Origin: Phycisphaerales bacterium UBA4658
Lineage (GTDB): Bacteria > Planctomycetota > Phycisphaerae > Phycisphaerales > UBA1924
Length of the DNA stretch: 17,181 nt
Reading direction: 5' to 3'
NCBI GenBank assembly: GCA_002405485.1
Contig: DHLW01000053.1
Coordinates: forward strand, 45,819-62,999
Under the pieces are notes generated by a model. It saw only the letters and a list, made by a program, of their open reading frames with translations. It did no database searches and had not been told where the DNA came from. Numbering within the stretch: position 1 is the first letter of the stretch; each line of letters begins with the position of its first letter. Positions 1-7,193 of this stretch are shown in pieces. Made by a program: the position numbers and the translations under genes.

Positions 1-996
1 GCTCTTCTGTGGACCACCACATCCTTTGCTTCAACGCTGGACAGTGCACTGGCGACGGTGTCCTTTCAGCCGACGGAGGGCGCGTCGGCTTCCTCGGTCC
101 CGGGGAGCACAGTGAACCCGAACGCGAAGTTTGCGTTCAGCAGCGAGCGGATTCATGGGGATCCGGAGGTGGGGTGGAAGGGATTTCTGTCGGGTCTTCG
201 CGGGTTTGAGCACTTCTATGACCCGATCGGGCAGCCGCTGTACTTTGAGTCGCCGTTCGTGAACACGTCGGTGCGGGTGCTGTACCTGCATCACGAGTTT
301 GCCGACGGTTCGCAGTTGCAGGGCGGGCACGTGGACGTGGTGGCGGTGCAGGCGCGGCTGGCGGTGACGGAGCGGATCGCGATCATCGCGACCAAGGACG
401 GGTACTCGTGGCTGCGTCCGGGGATCTTCGCCGACGCACAGGAGGGGTGGAACGACATCGCGATCGGGGCCAAGTGGGCGTTCTATGTGGATCGGGAGAG
501 CGACTTCGTGGCGACGGCGGGAGCGCGGTGGATGTGGGGCAACGGGGATGACGAGGTGCTGATGGGGCGATCGCAGGAGATCAGCCCGTTCATCAGTGTC
601 GCGAAGGGGTTTGACCAGTTGCACCTGATCGGCAACCTCACGCTTCGGCTGCCGACGGACTCGAACAAGGGCAACCGGATCTTCCAGTGGGATCTGCACG
701 CGTCGTACGACATTCTTCCCGATGCGCTGCCGGGTCTGGCTCCGGTGATCGAGCTGCACGGGCTGCACTATCTGAGCGACGCGGACCGGCTGCCGTTCAG
801 CGTGGGCGGGCTGGACTACTCGAACTTCGGATCATCGGACGTGGCCGGATCCATCGTGGTCTGGGCGGGCGTCGGTGCGCGGTGGAAGCTGACGCCGAAC
901 GTCTCGGTGGGCTCGACGTACGAGTTTGCGTTGACCAACCAGAACGCCGACATCATGGACGACCGCGTGACGGTGGACGTGACGCTGACGTGGTGA
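1..996 (+). CDS. Outer-membrane beta-barrel-like protein, 5'-truncated by window edge
   Basis: The frame is open from base 1 and ends with TGA at 994-996, giving 331 visible residues, so the true start is probably upstream of the window. A GTG at 58 is a possible but less likely start. The first visible residues (ALLWTTTSFAST) could be the end of a signal peptide. The body alternates hydrophobic and polar residues with many aromatic and Gly residues, as in transmembrane beta strands, and the chain ends VDVTLTW. A terminal aromatic is the usual recognition signal of BAM-assembled outer-membrane proteins. I recognise the general pattern (DPIGQPLYFE, ATKDGYSWL, HGLHYLSD) as a conserved planctomycete protein of unknown function. 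No substrate can be named. Next on the same strand is a metal-transport operon, separated from this gene by a terminator. Confidence 0.75.
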   Translation, partial: ALLWTTTSFASTLDSALATVSFQPTEGASASSVPGSTVNPNAKFAFSSERIHGDPEVGWKGFLSGLRGFEHFYDPIGQPLYFESPFVNTSVRVLYLHHEFADGSQLQGGHVDVVAVQARLAVTERIAIIATKDGYSWLRPGIFADAQEGWNDIAIGAKWAFYVDRESDFVATAGARWMWGNGDDEVLMGRSQEISPFISVAKGFDQLHLIGNLTLRLPTDSNKGNRIFQWDLHASYDILPDALPGLAPVIELHGLHYLSDADRLPFSVGGLDYSNFGSSDVAGSIVVWAGVGARWKLTPNVSVGSTYEFALTNQNADIMDDRVTVDVTLTW

Positions 997-1085
997 TCCC
1001 CGGGGATGGCTCACGGGCTCCTTTGACGCGCTCCTGAGCAGATGCTCGGGTGCCTCGGCACCGGGCGCGATCTTGCACGACGGGT

Positions 1086-1119
1086 GCACGCCTCCTGAGA
1101 AGGGGGCGTGTGCTTTTTT
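1086..1119 (+). terminator. Rho-independent terminator after the barrel protein gene
   Basis: A GC-rich hairpin with arms 1086-1095 and 1102-1113 pairs with one mismatch and one G-T pair around a short AG-rich loop. It is followed directly by six T residues (1114-1119). It lies about 90 bp after the stop of the upstream gene and about 110 bp before the metal-transport operon, so it should insulate the two. A second short perfect inverted repeat (GGTGCC-TC-GGCACC, near 1047-1060) lies just before it and lacks a T-tract. Confidence 0.7.
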
Positions 1120-1172
1120 GGGGGCCGAGGGCCGTTGAGCGCGCATCGACAGATGGGTGGCGATCGGGCGGC

Positions 1173-1178
1173 TATCAT
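1173..1178 (+). promoter_or_regulatory. Possible -10 element of the metal-transport operon
   Basis: TATCAT at 1173-1178 is one mismatch from the sigma-70 consensus TATAAT, in an otherwise GC-rich region, about 55 bp before the first gene. A -35-like TCGACA lies at 1146-1151, but the 21-bp spacer is too long for a good promoter, so the -35 is doubtful. If transcription begins about 7 bp after this hexamer, the start falls at the left edge of the 18-bp palindrome, where a repressor would block initiation. Confidence 0.3.
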
Positions 1179-1184
1179 CCGTTC

Positions 1185-1202
1185 ATGTAGCCATGGCTAC
1201 AT
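1185..1202. promoter_or_regulatory. 18-bp perfect palindrome, likely MntR-type operator
   Basis: ATGTAGCCATGGCTACAT is identical to its own reverse complement over all 18 bases. It sits 30 bp before the first gene of the metal-transport operon and just after a possible -10. Its core, TAGC-N4-GCTA, has the same half-sites and spacing as the E. coli MntR box as I remember it (ACATAGC-N4-GCTATGT). The regulator encoded at 6430-6897 is of the E. coli MntR type, which makes it the obvious candidate to bind here. Operator function is inferred from symmetry, position and that resemblance. Confidence 0.65.
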
Positions 1203-1232
1203 TTCGATCCGCCTTGCTTTTTCAGGAGCACG

Positions 1233-2276
1233 ATGATGGGTGTTTCGCGAGCCTGGATTGGGTGTGTGGCGTTTGTGGTGCTGCTGGCGATTCCGCTGCT
1301 GGCGTGCGCCCGGAGCGAGCCCGCGGGGCGGAGCGGTGCCGGGCGGGGTGAGCCGCTGCGGATCGTGGCGACCACCGGCATGGTGGCGGACCTGGTTCGC
1401 GAGATCGCGGGGGAGCGGGCGGAGGTTCGGCAGCTCATGGGTGCCGGGGTGGATCCGCACATGTACAAGCCGACGCGCGGCGACGTGGCCCAGCTCACGG
1501 CCGCGGACGCGGTGTTCTACAACGGGCTGCTGCTTGAGGGCAAGATGACCGAGACCTTTGAGCGGCTGCGTGCCGGGGGCAAGCCGGTGGTCGCGATCAC
1601 CTCGGCGATCAGCGCGAGGAGTCTTTTGAAGGAACAGGCCGAGGGGGAGACGTCGGGGGATGGTGACGCTGGCGAAGCGGAGACCGATCCGCACGTGTGG
1701 ATGGATCCCGCGCTGTGGGCGACGGCGGTTGGGCCGGTGCGGGACGCGCTTGTGGCCCTTGATCCGGCGTCGAAGGCCGCGTTCGAGTCGCGGGCGTCGG
1801 CGTATGCGGCGAAGCTGAAGGAACTGGACGGCTATGCGGAGCGGGTGCTGAACGGCGTGCCGGAGCGTTCGCGGGTGCTGGTGACGGCGCACGACGCGTT
1901 CGGGTATTTCGGTCGTCGGTACGGGTACCAGGTGGAGGGGATCCAGGGCATCTCGACCGAGAGCGAGGCGGGGGTGAAGGACATCCAGCGGCTGGTGGAT
2001 CTGCTCGTGGAGCGGAAGATCACGAGCGTGTTCGTGGAGTCGAGCGTGTCGGACCGCAACGTGAGCGCGCTCATCGCCGGGGCGCGGGCCAAGGGACATT
2101 CGGTGTCGATCGGCGGAACGCTGTTCTCCGACGCGATGGGCCAGCAGGGGACGTACGAGGGGACGTATGTCGGGATGATCGATCACAACGTGACGACGAT
2201 CGCGCGATCGCTCGGGGGCGAGGCGGCGGCGCCCGCGGGCGGGATGCAGGGAAAGCTGCAGGGCGGGAAGAAGTAG
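1233..2276 (+). CDS. Metal ABC transporter substrate-binding lipoprotein (ZnuA/TroA family, Mn/Fe-type)
   Basis: This is the extracytoplasmic receptor of the ABC transporter encoded downstream. The 347-residue product begins with a lipoprotein signal: hydrophobic segment at residues 11-24 and lipobox LLAC with Cys25. The four metal ligands of cluster A-I metal receptors can be placed at His76 (in DPHMYKPT), His154 (in DPHVWMDP), Glu243 (in GISTESEAG) and Asp300 (in GGTLFSDAMG). Glu at the third position is typical of Mn/Fe receptors such as PsaA, whereas zinc receptors carry His. The loop before His154 (about 133-152) is rich in Glu/Asp, where zinc receptors have a His-rich loop. Two adjacent ATGs exist; AGGAG at 1224-1228 lies 7 nt before the second (1236) and 4 nt before the first, so 1236 may be the real start. 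The ATPase gene follows after 6 nt. Confidence 0.93.
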   Translation: MMGVSRAWIGCVAFVVLLAIPLLACARSEPAGRSGAGRGEPLRIVATTGMVADLVREIAGERAEVRQLMGAGVDPHMYKPTRGDVAQLTAADAVFYNGLLLEGKMTETFERLRAGGKPVVAITSAISARSLLKEQAEGETSGDGDAGEAETDPHVWMDPALWATAVGPVRDALVALDPASKAAFESRASAYAAKLKELDGYAERVLNGVPERSRVLVTAHDAFGYFGRRYGYQVEGIQGISTESEAGVKDIQRLVDLLVERKITSVFVESSVSDRNVSALIAGARAKGHSVSIGGTLFSDAMGQQGTYEGTYVGMIDHNVTTIARSLGGEAAAPAGGMQGKLQGGKK

Positions 2277-2282
2277 GCCACG

Positions 2283-3107
2283 ATGCTGCATCGCTCCGCC
2301 GCACCCAAGACGCTGGCCGATCGGCCTGAGCACTCGCCGAGCTCGCCCCTGAGCGTGCACGACATGACGGTGGCGTATCAGCGTCGCCCGGTGTTGTGGG
2401 ACGTGGACTTTGACGCGCCGGCACGGTCGCTCATCGCGATCGTGGGGCCCAACGGCGCGGGGAAGAGCACGCTCATCAAGGCGTGTCTGAACCTGCTGCC
2501 GAGGGCGAGCGGGACGGTGGAGTTCTTCGGGAGGCCCTATCGCGAGGCGCGGTCGCTGGTGGGGTATGTGCCGCAGCGCGAGAGCGTGGACTGGGACTTT
2601 CCGGTGAGCGCGCTAGACGTGGCGGCCATGGGGCGGTATGGGGCGATCGGGTGGTTCGGGCGGGTGACGCGCCGGCACGCCGAGGCGGCGATGGAGGCGC
2701 TGCGGCAGGTGGGAATGGCCGACCTTGCGGGGAGGCAGATTTCGCAGCTCTCCGGCGGGCAGCAGCAGCGGGTGTTTCTGGCGCGGGCCTTGGCGCAGGA
2801 CGCTCGGTTGTACTTCATGGACGAGCCGCTGGCGGGAGTGGACGCGGCGACGGAGGCCACGATCATCGAGGTGCTGCGGTCGCTGCGGCAGGCGGGCAAG
2901 ACGGTGATCGTGGTGCATCACGACTTGTCCACGGTGCCGCAGTACTTCGACCACGTGCTGCTGCTGAACACGCGCGTGATCGCGGCGGGACCCGTCTCCG
3001 GACCGGAGAGCGTGTTCACGAGCGAGAATCTGAAGCGGACGTACGGCGGCCGACTGACGCTGCTGGATCAGGCGGCGGAAGCGGTGGCACGGGCCAGGGG
3101 CGGCTAG
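2283..3107 (+). CDS. Metal ABC transporter ATP-binding protein
   Basis: This cytoplasmic ATPase (274 residues) should power manganese/iron/zinc-type import. Its motifs are complete and in order: Walker [10 protein letters not shown] at 55-63, Q-loop Gln98 in YVPQRE, signature LSGGQ at 156-160, Walker B YFMDEP at 177-182 with catalytic Glu181, and the H-loop in VVHHDL (about 212-213). The segment following the Q-loop ([12 protein letters not shown]) is typical of the MntB/TroB/ZnuC branch. About 20 residues precede the ABC domain, so a slightly later start is possible, but no better-placed start codon is evident. It begins 6 nt after the binding-protein gene and ends 5 nt before the first permease gene, indicating translational coupling within one operon. 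Confidence 0.95.
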   Translation: MLHRSAAPKTLADRPEHSPSSPLSVHDMTVAYQRRPVLWDVDFDAPARSLIAIVGPNGAGKSTLIKACLNLLPRASGTVEFFGRPYREARSLVGYVPQRESVDWDFPVSALDVAAMGRYGAIGWFGRVTRRHAEAAMEALRQVGMADLAGRQISQLSGGQQQRVFLARALAQDARLYFMDEPLAGVDAATEATIIEVLRSLRQAGKTVIVVHHDLSTVPQYFDHVLLLNTRVIAAGPVSGPESVFTSENLKRTYGGRLTLLDQAAEAVARARGG

Positions 3108-3112
3108 CGAAC

Positions 3113-4528
3113 ATGCTCGAGGACCTGCTCCGCATCCTGACGTTCCGGGCCGGGTACACGGCTGGGGTGGTCGTGGCGGGGTGCACGCTCCTGGGCGTTG
3201 CGTCGGGGCTCATCGGGTGCTTCGGGCTGCTCCGCCGACGCTCGCTCATGGGCGACGCGCTGGCGCACGCGACGCTTCCCGGGGTGGCGGGGGCGTTTTT
3301 GATTGCCTCCGCACTGGCCTGGCTGCTGCCCGAAGGCGTGCAGCCCAAGTCGCTTGGGGTGCTGCTGACCGGGGCCGGGGTGTCGGCGGCGCTGGGCGTG
3401 CTGAGTGTGCACGGGATCGTGCGCGGCTCCGGAGGGCGCGTGCGCGAGGACGCGGCGATCGGGGTGGTGCTCAGCGTGTTCTTCGGGCTCGGGTATGTGC
3501 TGCTGAGCGTGGTGCAGGCCATGCCGACGGGCACACAGGCGGGGCTGAAGACCTTTCTCTTCGGGCAACCGGCGGCGATGAGCGTGCGCGACGCGCAGAC
3601 CCTGGCGATCGTGGCGGCAGTGGCGATGGTCGCCGCGCTCGCGCTGTACAAGGAGTTTCGGCTGCTCTGCTTCGACGAGGAGTTTGCGAGGGTGCAGGGG
3701 TGGCCGACGGGCGGTCTGGATCTCGCGATGATGGCGCTGGTGGTGCTGGTGGTGGTGGTCGGGCTGCAGGCGGTGGGGCTGGTGCTGGTGGTGGCCTTGC
3801 TCATCGTCCCGCCTGCGGCCGCCCGCTTCTGGACGGATCGGCTTGGGGCGATGCTGGCGATCAGCGCAGGCATCGGGGGTGGTGCGGGATTCGTCGGCGT
3901 GTCGATCTCGGCGCTCCGGCCGGGACTGCCGGCGGGGGCGATCGTGGTGCTGTCGGCGGCCGCGCTGTTTGCCGCCAGCGCGCTGTGCTCGCCAAGGCAT
4001 GGGCTGCTTGGACGGTGGTCTCGGCACGCGTCGCTCACTCGGCGGATCCGGCTCGATCACGCTCTGCGGGCGCTCTATGAGCGGCTGGAGGTCGCCGGTA
4101 CGGGCCAGTCGCCGGCGTCCGCGTTGCCAAGGCAGGACGCCGGAGCGGCGCTGACAGGGGTGGGCGGGGCGTCGGCGATCCGTTGGCTTGCGCGGATCGG
4201 GCACGTGCGCGAGGATGGGGATTGTGTCGCGCTCACGCCGAGCGGACTTCTGGCGGCGGCGCGGGCGGTCCGCAATCACCGTCTGTGGGAGCAGTACCTG
4301 GTCACGCATGCGGATCTGGCGCCATCGCACGTGGATCGATCGGCGGACATGATCGAGCATGTGCTGAGCCCCGAGATGGTGCGGGAGCTGGAGGCCGCGC
4401 TGGAGAGCGAGGCCGAGGGCGCGGAGCACGGGCCTCGCGTGCCCACCAGCGTGCACCCGATTCGACACGCAGCCAGCGAGCCGCACGCCGCGCCCAGGTC
4501 CTCGACAGAGGAGGGCCCGCGGGCATGA
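3113..4528 (+). CDS. ABC-3 family metal permease fused to a C-terminal DtxR/IdeR-like domain (first of two)
   Basis: The 471-residue product has two parts. Residues about 12-300 form a polytopic ABC-3 permease (ZnuB/TroC/MntC type) with the family motif GDALAHATLPG at 48-58 and several hydrophobic helices. Residues about 310-430 resemble DtxR: a first helix matching the LRxIYE pattern (LRALYE, 318-323), a winged helix with LTPSG in the wing (374-378), then the metal-binding/dimerisation helices. His389, Glu393, Asp412, Glu415 and His416 fall at exactly the spacings of DtxR His79, Glu83, Cys102, Glu105 and His106; His316 aligns with Met10, and Asp408 replaces His98. A poorly ordered tail follows. 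The closest named parallel is chlamydial YtgCR, a permease-repressor fusion reported to be cleaved to release a repressor. The start is the ATG 5 nt after the ATPase stop; the longer upstream frame overlaps the ATPase and is not credible. The stop overlaps the next start as ATGA. Confidence 0.92.
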   Translation: MLEDLLRILTFRAGYTAGVVVAGCTLLGVASGLIGCFGLLRRRSLMGDALAHATLPGVAGAFLIASALAWLLPEGVQPKSLGVLLTGAGVSAALGVLSVHGIVRGSGGRVREDAAIGVVLSVFFGLGYVLLSVVQAMPTGTQAGLKTFLFGQPAAMSVRDAQTLAIVAAVAMVAALALYKEFRLLCFDEEFARVQGWPTGGLDLAMMALVVLVVVVGLQAVGLVLVVALLIVPPAAARFWTDRLGAMLAISAGIGGGAGFVGVSISALRPGLPAGAIVVLSAAALFAASALCSPRHGLLGRWSRHASLTRRIRLDHALRALYERLEVAGTGQSPASALPRQDAGAALTGVGGASAIRWLARIGHVREDGDCVALTPSGLLAAARAVRNHRLWEQYLVTHADLAPSHVDRSADMIEHVLSPEMVRELEAALESEAEGAEHGPRVPTSVHPIRHAASEPHAAPRSSTEEGPRA

Positions 4529-5952
4529 TCCCGTCGCTTGCGGAGTTCCTGGCGATCGACCTTGCGGCCGTGGTCACGGCGTGCCTGTGCGCGGCGACGT
4601 GCGCGATCGTCGGGAGCTTCCTGGTGCTTCGGCGGCAGGCGCTGCTGGGGGACTCGATCGCGCACTCGGTGCTGCCCGGCCTGGCGGCGGCGTTCCTGAT
4701 CGTCGGATCTCGCGGGAGCGTGCCGATGTTCATCGGGGCGCTTGTGGCGGGCATCATCAGCACGGTGCTCAGCGAGGGCCTTCGGCGGATTGCGAGAGTC
4801 GAGAGCGGAGCGGCGATGGGCGTGGTGTTCTCAACCATGTTCGCCCTCGGAGTGCTGCTGATGTCGCTCCCGAGGATGCGCACGGTCGACCTGGACGCCG
4901 ACTGCGTGCTCAACGGCGTGCTGGAGACGGTGGTCTGGACCGCCGACACCGCGCGGGGGACGCGCGTGCCGACGACCCTGGCGGATCTGCTGGATCCTGG
5001 CGTCCTGGCGGGCGCTCCGCAGCAGCTTGTCACCGCGCTGGTCGTGTTCGTGGTCGTCGGGTGTGTGGTGCTCGCGCTGTACAAGGAGCTGACGCTGGCG
5101 TCGTTTGACGGAGGCCTGGCGGCAGCGCTCGGGTTTCCGCCGTGGCTGCTGCACACCGTCCTGGTCGTGCTTGCGGCGTCGGCAAGCGTGGCGTCGTTCG
5201 AGGTTGTCGGCTCGATCCTGGTCATCGCGATGCTCATCTGTCCAGCCGCCTCGGCACGCATGTGCACCGATCGGCTCACGTCGCAGATCGCCGTCGCGGT
5301 GCTGTTCAGCGTGCTCAGCGTGCTCAGCGGATACTGCGCCGCGGCGTTCGGGCCGGGGCTGGTAGGGTTCCCGGGAACAACGCTGAGCGCGGCGGGCATG
5401 ATCACGGTGGCGGCGGGGCTGCTTCTGGTCGCGGCCATCCTGCTGGCCCCGGTGCACGGACTTCTGGCTCGGTCGGCTCGCACCTTCCGCCTGGGGGTGA
5501 CGATCGCACGCGAAGACCTCCTCGCGATGCTCTATCGCGTCGAAGAATCCAACCCGCACCAGACGCTTCGCAGGGATCAGGTCATCCAGGGACTGGGCGG
5601 CGGGGTGGTGGCCCGGTCGGCCATCCGCTCGGCCCTCAGTCGGGGCGAGATCGTGCCGGCGGGCCATGGGCTCACGCTCACGGATCCCGGCCGGGCCGCC
5701 GCAAGAGCGCTCGTCCGCACGCACCGGCTCTGGGAGTCGTACCTGGTGCATGAGCTTGGGCTTCGACCAGACCACGTGCACAGAGCGGCGATGGACCTGG
5801 AGCATCACACCACGCCGGCCATGGTCCAGGATCTGGCGTCGGCGGTGCCATCAGTCACCGACGATCCGCACGGCCGACGGATTCCAGATGCCGGTCTCGA
5901 GGGCTCGCCTGCACGCTCAGCCCGAGGCAACGGGCCCGAGCCCGGGCGGTAG
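4525..5952 (+). CDS. ABC-3 family metal permease fused to a C-terminal DtxR/IdeR-like domain (second of two)
   Basis: This 475-residue protein shares the architecture of its neighbour. Residues about 10-315 are an ABC-3 permease with the family motif GDSIAHSVLPG (42-52). The loop at about 117-165 is longer than in the first permease. Residues about 325-440 are DtxR-like: a helix with DLLAMLYRVE, a winged helix ending LTDPGRAAA, and dimerisation helices. His400, Glu404, His419, Met423, Glu426 and His427 match the spacing of DtxR His79, Glu83, His98, Cys102, Glu105 and His106 without a gap, so both DtxR metal sites look largely preserved, with Met in place of Cys102. The C-terminal 30 residues are low-complexity. 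The ATG overlaps the previous stop by 4 nt. The two permeases probably form a heterodimer with the ATPase dimer. Confidence 0.92.
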   Translation: MIPSLAEFLAIDLAAVVTACLCAATCAIVGSFLVLRRQALLGDSIAHSVLPGLAAAFLIVGSRGSVPMFIGALVAGIISTVLSEGLRRIARVESGAAMGVVFSTMFALGVLLMSLPRMRTVDLDADCVLNGVLETVVWTADTARGTRVPTTLADLLDPGVLAGAPQQLVTALVVFVVVGCVVLALYKELTLASFDGGLAAALGFPPWLLHTVLVVLAASASVASFEVVGSILVIAMLICPAASARMCTDRLTSQIAVAVLFSVLSVLSGYCAAAFGPGLVGFPGTTLSAAGMITVAAGLLLVAAILLAPVHGLLARSARTFRLGVTIAREDLLAMLYRVEESNPHQTLRRDQVIQGLGGGVVARSAIRSALSRGEIVPAGHGLTLTDPGRAAARALVRTHRLWESYLVHELGLRPDHVHRAAMDLEHHTTPAMVQDLASAVPSVTDDPHGRRIPDAGLEGSPARSARGNGPEPGR

Positions 5953-5960
5953 CATTGCCC

Positions 5961-6410
5961 ATGGGCAACATCTTCAAGATCGTCATTCCACTGCTGCTGG
6001 TCGTGGTGGCGGTGGCGCTGGGGTTCCAGATCGCTCAGGGCGAGCGCGGGGGCACGCCAGCGGGGCCGAGCGTTCTGCTCTCAACCCCGCTGGACGAGGC
6101 GCTGAGCGCTTCACGCACGAACAAGCCGGGGAGCATCGTGATCGCGGATTTCAGCGCCACGTGGTGCGGCCCGTGCCAGCGCATGAAGCGGGAGTTCTGG
6201 ACGCGTGAAGACGTGCGGACGTGGCTAGAGCCGCGCGGCGTGGCGGTCGAGGTGGACGTGGACAAGAACCCGGCCCTCTCGCAGAAGCACTCGGTGAGCG
6301 GGATTCCGTTGCTCGTGGTCTTCCGCGACGGCAAGGAGATCGCCCGCAGCGTCGGGTATGAGGGGCCGGAGCAGACGATGGCGTTCCTCAAGTCCGCCGC
6401 GGGCGGATGA
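5961..6410 (+). CDS. Membrane-anchored thioredoxin-like protein
   Basis: The 149-residue product has an N-terminal hydrophobic segment (about 5-24) that would serve as a membrane anchor or uncleaved signal, followed by a thioredoxin fold facing the periplasm. The active site is WCGPC at 68-72 (Cys69, Cys72), and the expected cis-proline is Pro116 in SGIPLLVV. CGPC is the classic reducing-type thioredoxin motif. The gene starts 8 nt after the second permease stop, so it is probably co-transcribed with the metal transporter; a role in keeping the binding protein or another envelope protein reduced is only a guess. A TTG at 5955 is an alternative start in the same frame. No strong Shine-Dalgarno is visible. 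Confidence 0.88.
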   Translation: MGNIFKIVIPLLLVVVAVALGFQIAQGERGGTPAGPSVLLSTPLDEALSASRTNKPGSIVIADFSATWCGPCQRMKREFWTREDVRTWLEPRGVAVEVDVDKNPALSQKHSVSGIPLLVVFRDGKEIARSVGYEGPEQTMAFLKSAAGG

Positions 6411-6429
6411 TCGGCGAAGGCACGACGCG

Positions 6430-6897
6430 TCAGCCGGGCTGGCTCGGGTGGTTCTTCATCCACCGGAGCATGGCCTTGACGGTGGCATCGGAGACGTGGT
6501 GCTCGATGCCCTCGGCGTCGATCTCGGCCTGGTGCGCCGGCACGCCCAACGTGCGCAGGAACGCAAGCACGACGTCGTGGCGCCGCCGCGACGCGTCGGC
6601 AAGAGCGCGGCCTTGGGCGGTGAGCGTGACGGGCTTGCCACGGGCCGTCTCCACGAGCCCAAGTGCGGCGAGCCGGGCGACGATGCGAACGACCGTCACG
6701 TGGCTGACGCCCATCATCTGGGCGAGTTGCTTGACGCGCACGCCCGAGCCCGCCGCGTTGGATTGCTCCTCGAGCTGGGCGATGGCCTCGACATAGTCCG
6801 AGGCCGTCTCGTCGCGATGGGCGGCACGCGTCCTGGCGAACCTGGCGGCCGCCTCCGATCCGGTGCCGCCGGGGGTGGTGCGTCGGCTCAGGCCCAT
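6430..6897 (-). CDS. mntR: MntR-type manganese-responsive transcriptional regulator (DtxR family)
   Basis: This cytoplasmic repressor (155 residues) resembles E. coli MntR along its length, notably HRDETASDYVEAI near the N-terminus and DAEGIEHHVSD near the C-terminus. The winged helix spans about 54-100, with the HTH in VKQLAQMMGVSHVTVVRIV. All six manganese ligands of B. subtilis MntR can be placed: Asp34, Glu37 (DYVE), His107, Glu129, Glu132 and His133 correspond to Asp8, Glu11, His77, Glu99, Glu102 and His103, with identical spacing. It lacks the C-terminal SH3-like domain of DtxR/IdeR, as MntR does. The gene is convergent with the metal-transport operon, 19 bp from its last stop, and is the likely regulator of the palindrome at 1185-1202. 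Its start lies inside the end of the upstream DUF167 gene (10-nt overlap), so the two are likely co-transcribed. Confidence 0.92.
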   Translation of the reverse strand: MGLSRRTTPGGTGSEAAARFARTRAAHRDETASDYVEAIAQLEEQSNAAGSGVRVKQLAQMMGVSHVTVVRIVARLAALGLVETARGKPVTLTAQGRALADASRRRHDVVLAFLRTLGVPAHQAEIDAEGIEHHVSDATVKAMLRWMKNHPSQPG

Positions 6898-7193
6898 CGC
6901 TTGAGGACCTCCGAGGCCCGGACACCGTCGATACGGACGACCTTTTCCGCGGAACTCTCGCCTCGAAGCAGGTGCACGTCGCCGGCCCGCACGCCCAGCT
7001 CCAGGGCGAGCATCTCGCGGATGGCGCGGTTGGCTTTGCCGCCCTCTGGGGGCTGGCTGACGCGGACCTTGAGTCGATCGCCGAGCGTGCCCGACACCTC
7101 GTCGCGCTTGGCGCCGGGCACGGCCTTGATGCTCACGATCGCCGCGGGCGGAGCGTCGGGCGAGCTCGGGTTGGCGTCAACGGCAAACGGCAT
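6888..7193 (-). CDS. DUF167 (YggU) family protein
   Basis: This small protein (101 residues from the ATG at 7193) has the DUF167 signature: KAVPGAKRDEV, then GDRLKVRVSQPPEGGKANRA, then GESSAEKVVRI. Family members are compact alpha/beta proteins of unknown biochemical function, often found beside unrelated genes. A GTG at 7223 would add ten residues; the ATG is preferred because it gives the usual family length and begins just before the conserved core. Neither start has a clear Shine-Dalgarno. The gene overlaps the mntR start by 10 nt on the same strand, which suggests that mntR is expressed from a promoter upstream of this gene. Confidence 0.88.
   Translation of the reverse strand: MPFAVDANPSSPDAPPAAIVSIKAVPGAKRDEVSGTLGDRLKVRVSQPPEGGKANRAIREMLALELGVRAGDVHLLRGESSAEKVVRIDGVRASEVLKRWA

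Noticed and set aside
1157..1351. Small plus-strand ORF across the operator and the start of the binding-protein gene, and an ATG-TAG minimal ORF at 1185-1190
   Set aside because: No ribosome-binding site and no family resemblance. The ATG-TAG arises from the palindrome itself, and transcription probably starts at or after it.
2483..3112. N-terminal extension of the first permease into the ATPase gene
   Set aside because: The frame is open but its translation is a Gly/Ala/Arg-rich shadow of the ATPase; the ATG at 3113 begins a normal permease N-terminus.
3104..4486. Minus-strand open frame of 460 codons opposite the first permease
   Set aside because: His/Arg/Pro-rich antisense shadow of a permease whose plus-strand product has clear family motifs.
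5311..5328. Tandem 9-bp repeat GTGCTCAGC x2
   Set aside because: It encodes Val-Leu-Ser twice within a transmembrane helix and is explained by codon bias in hydrophobic sequence.
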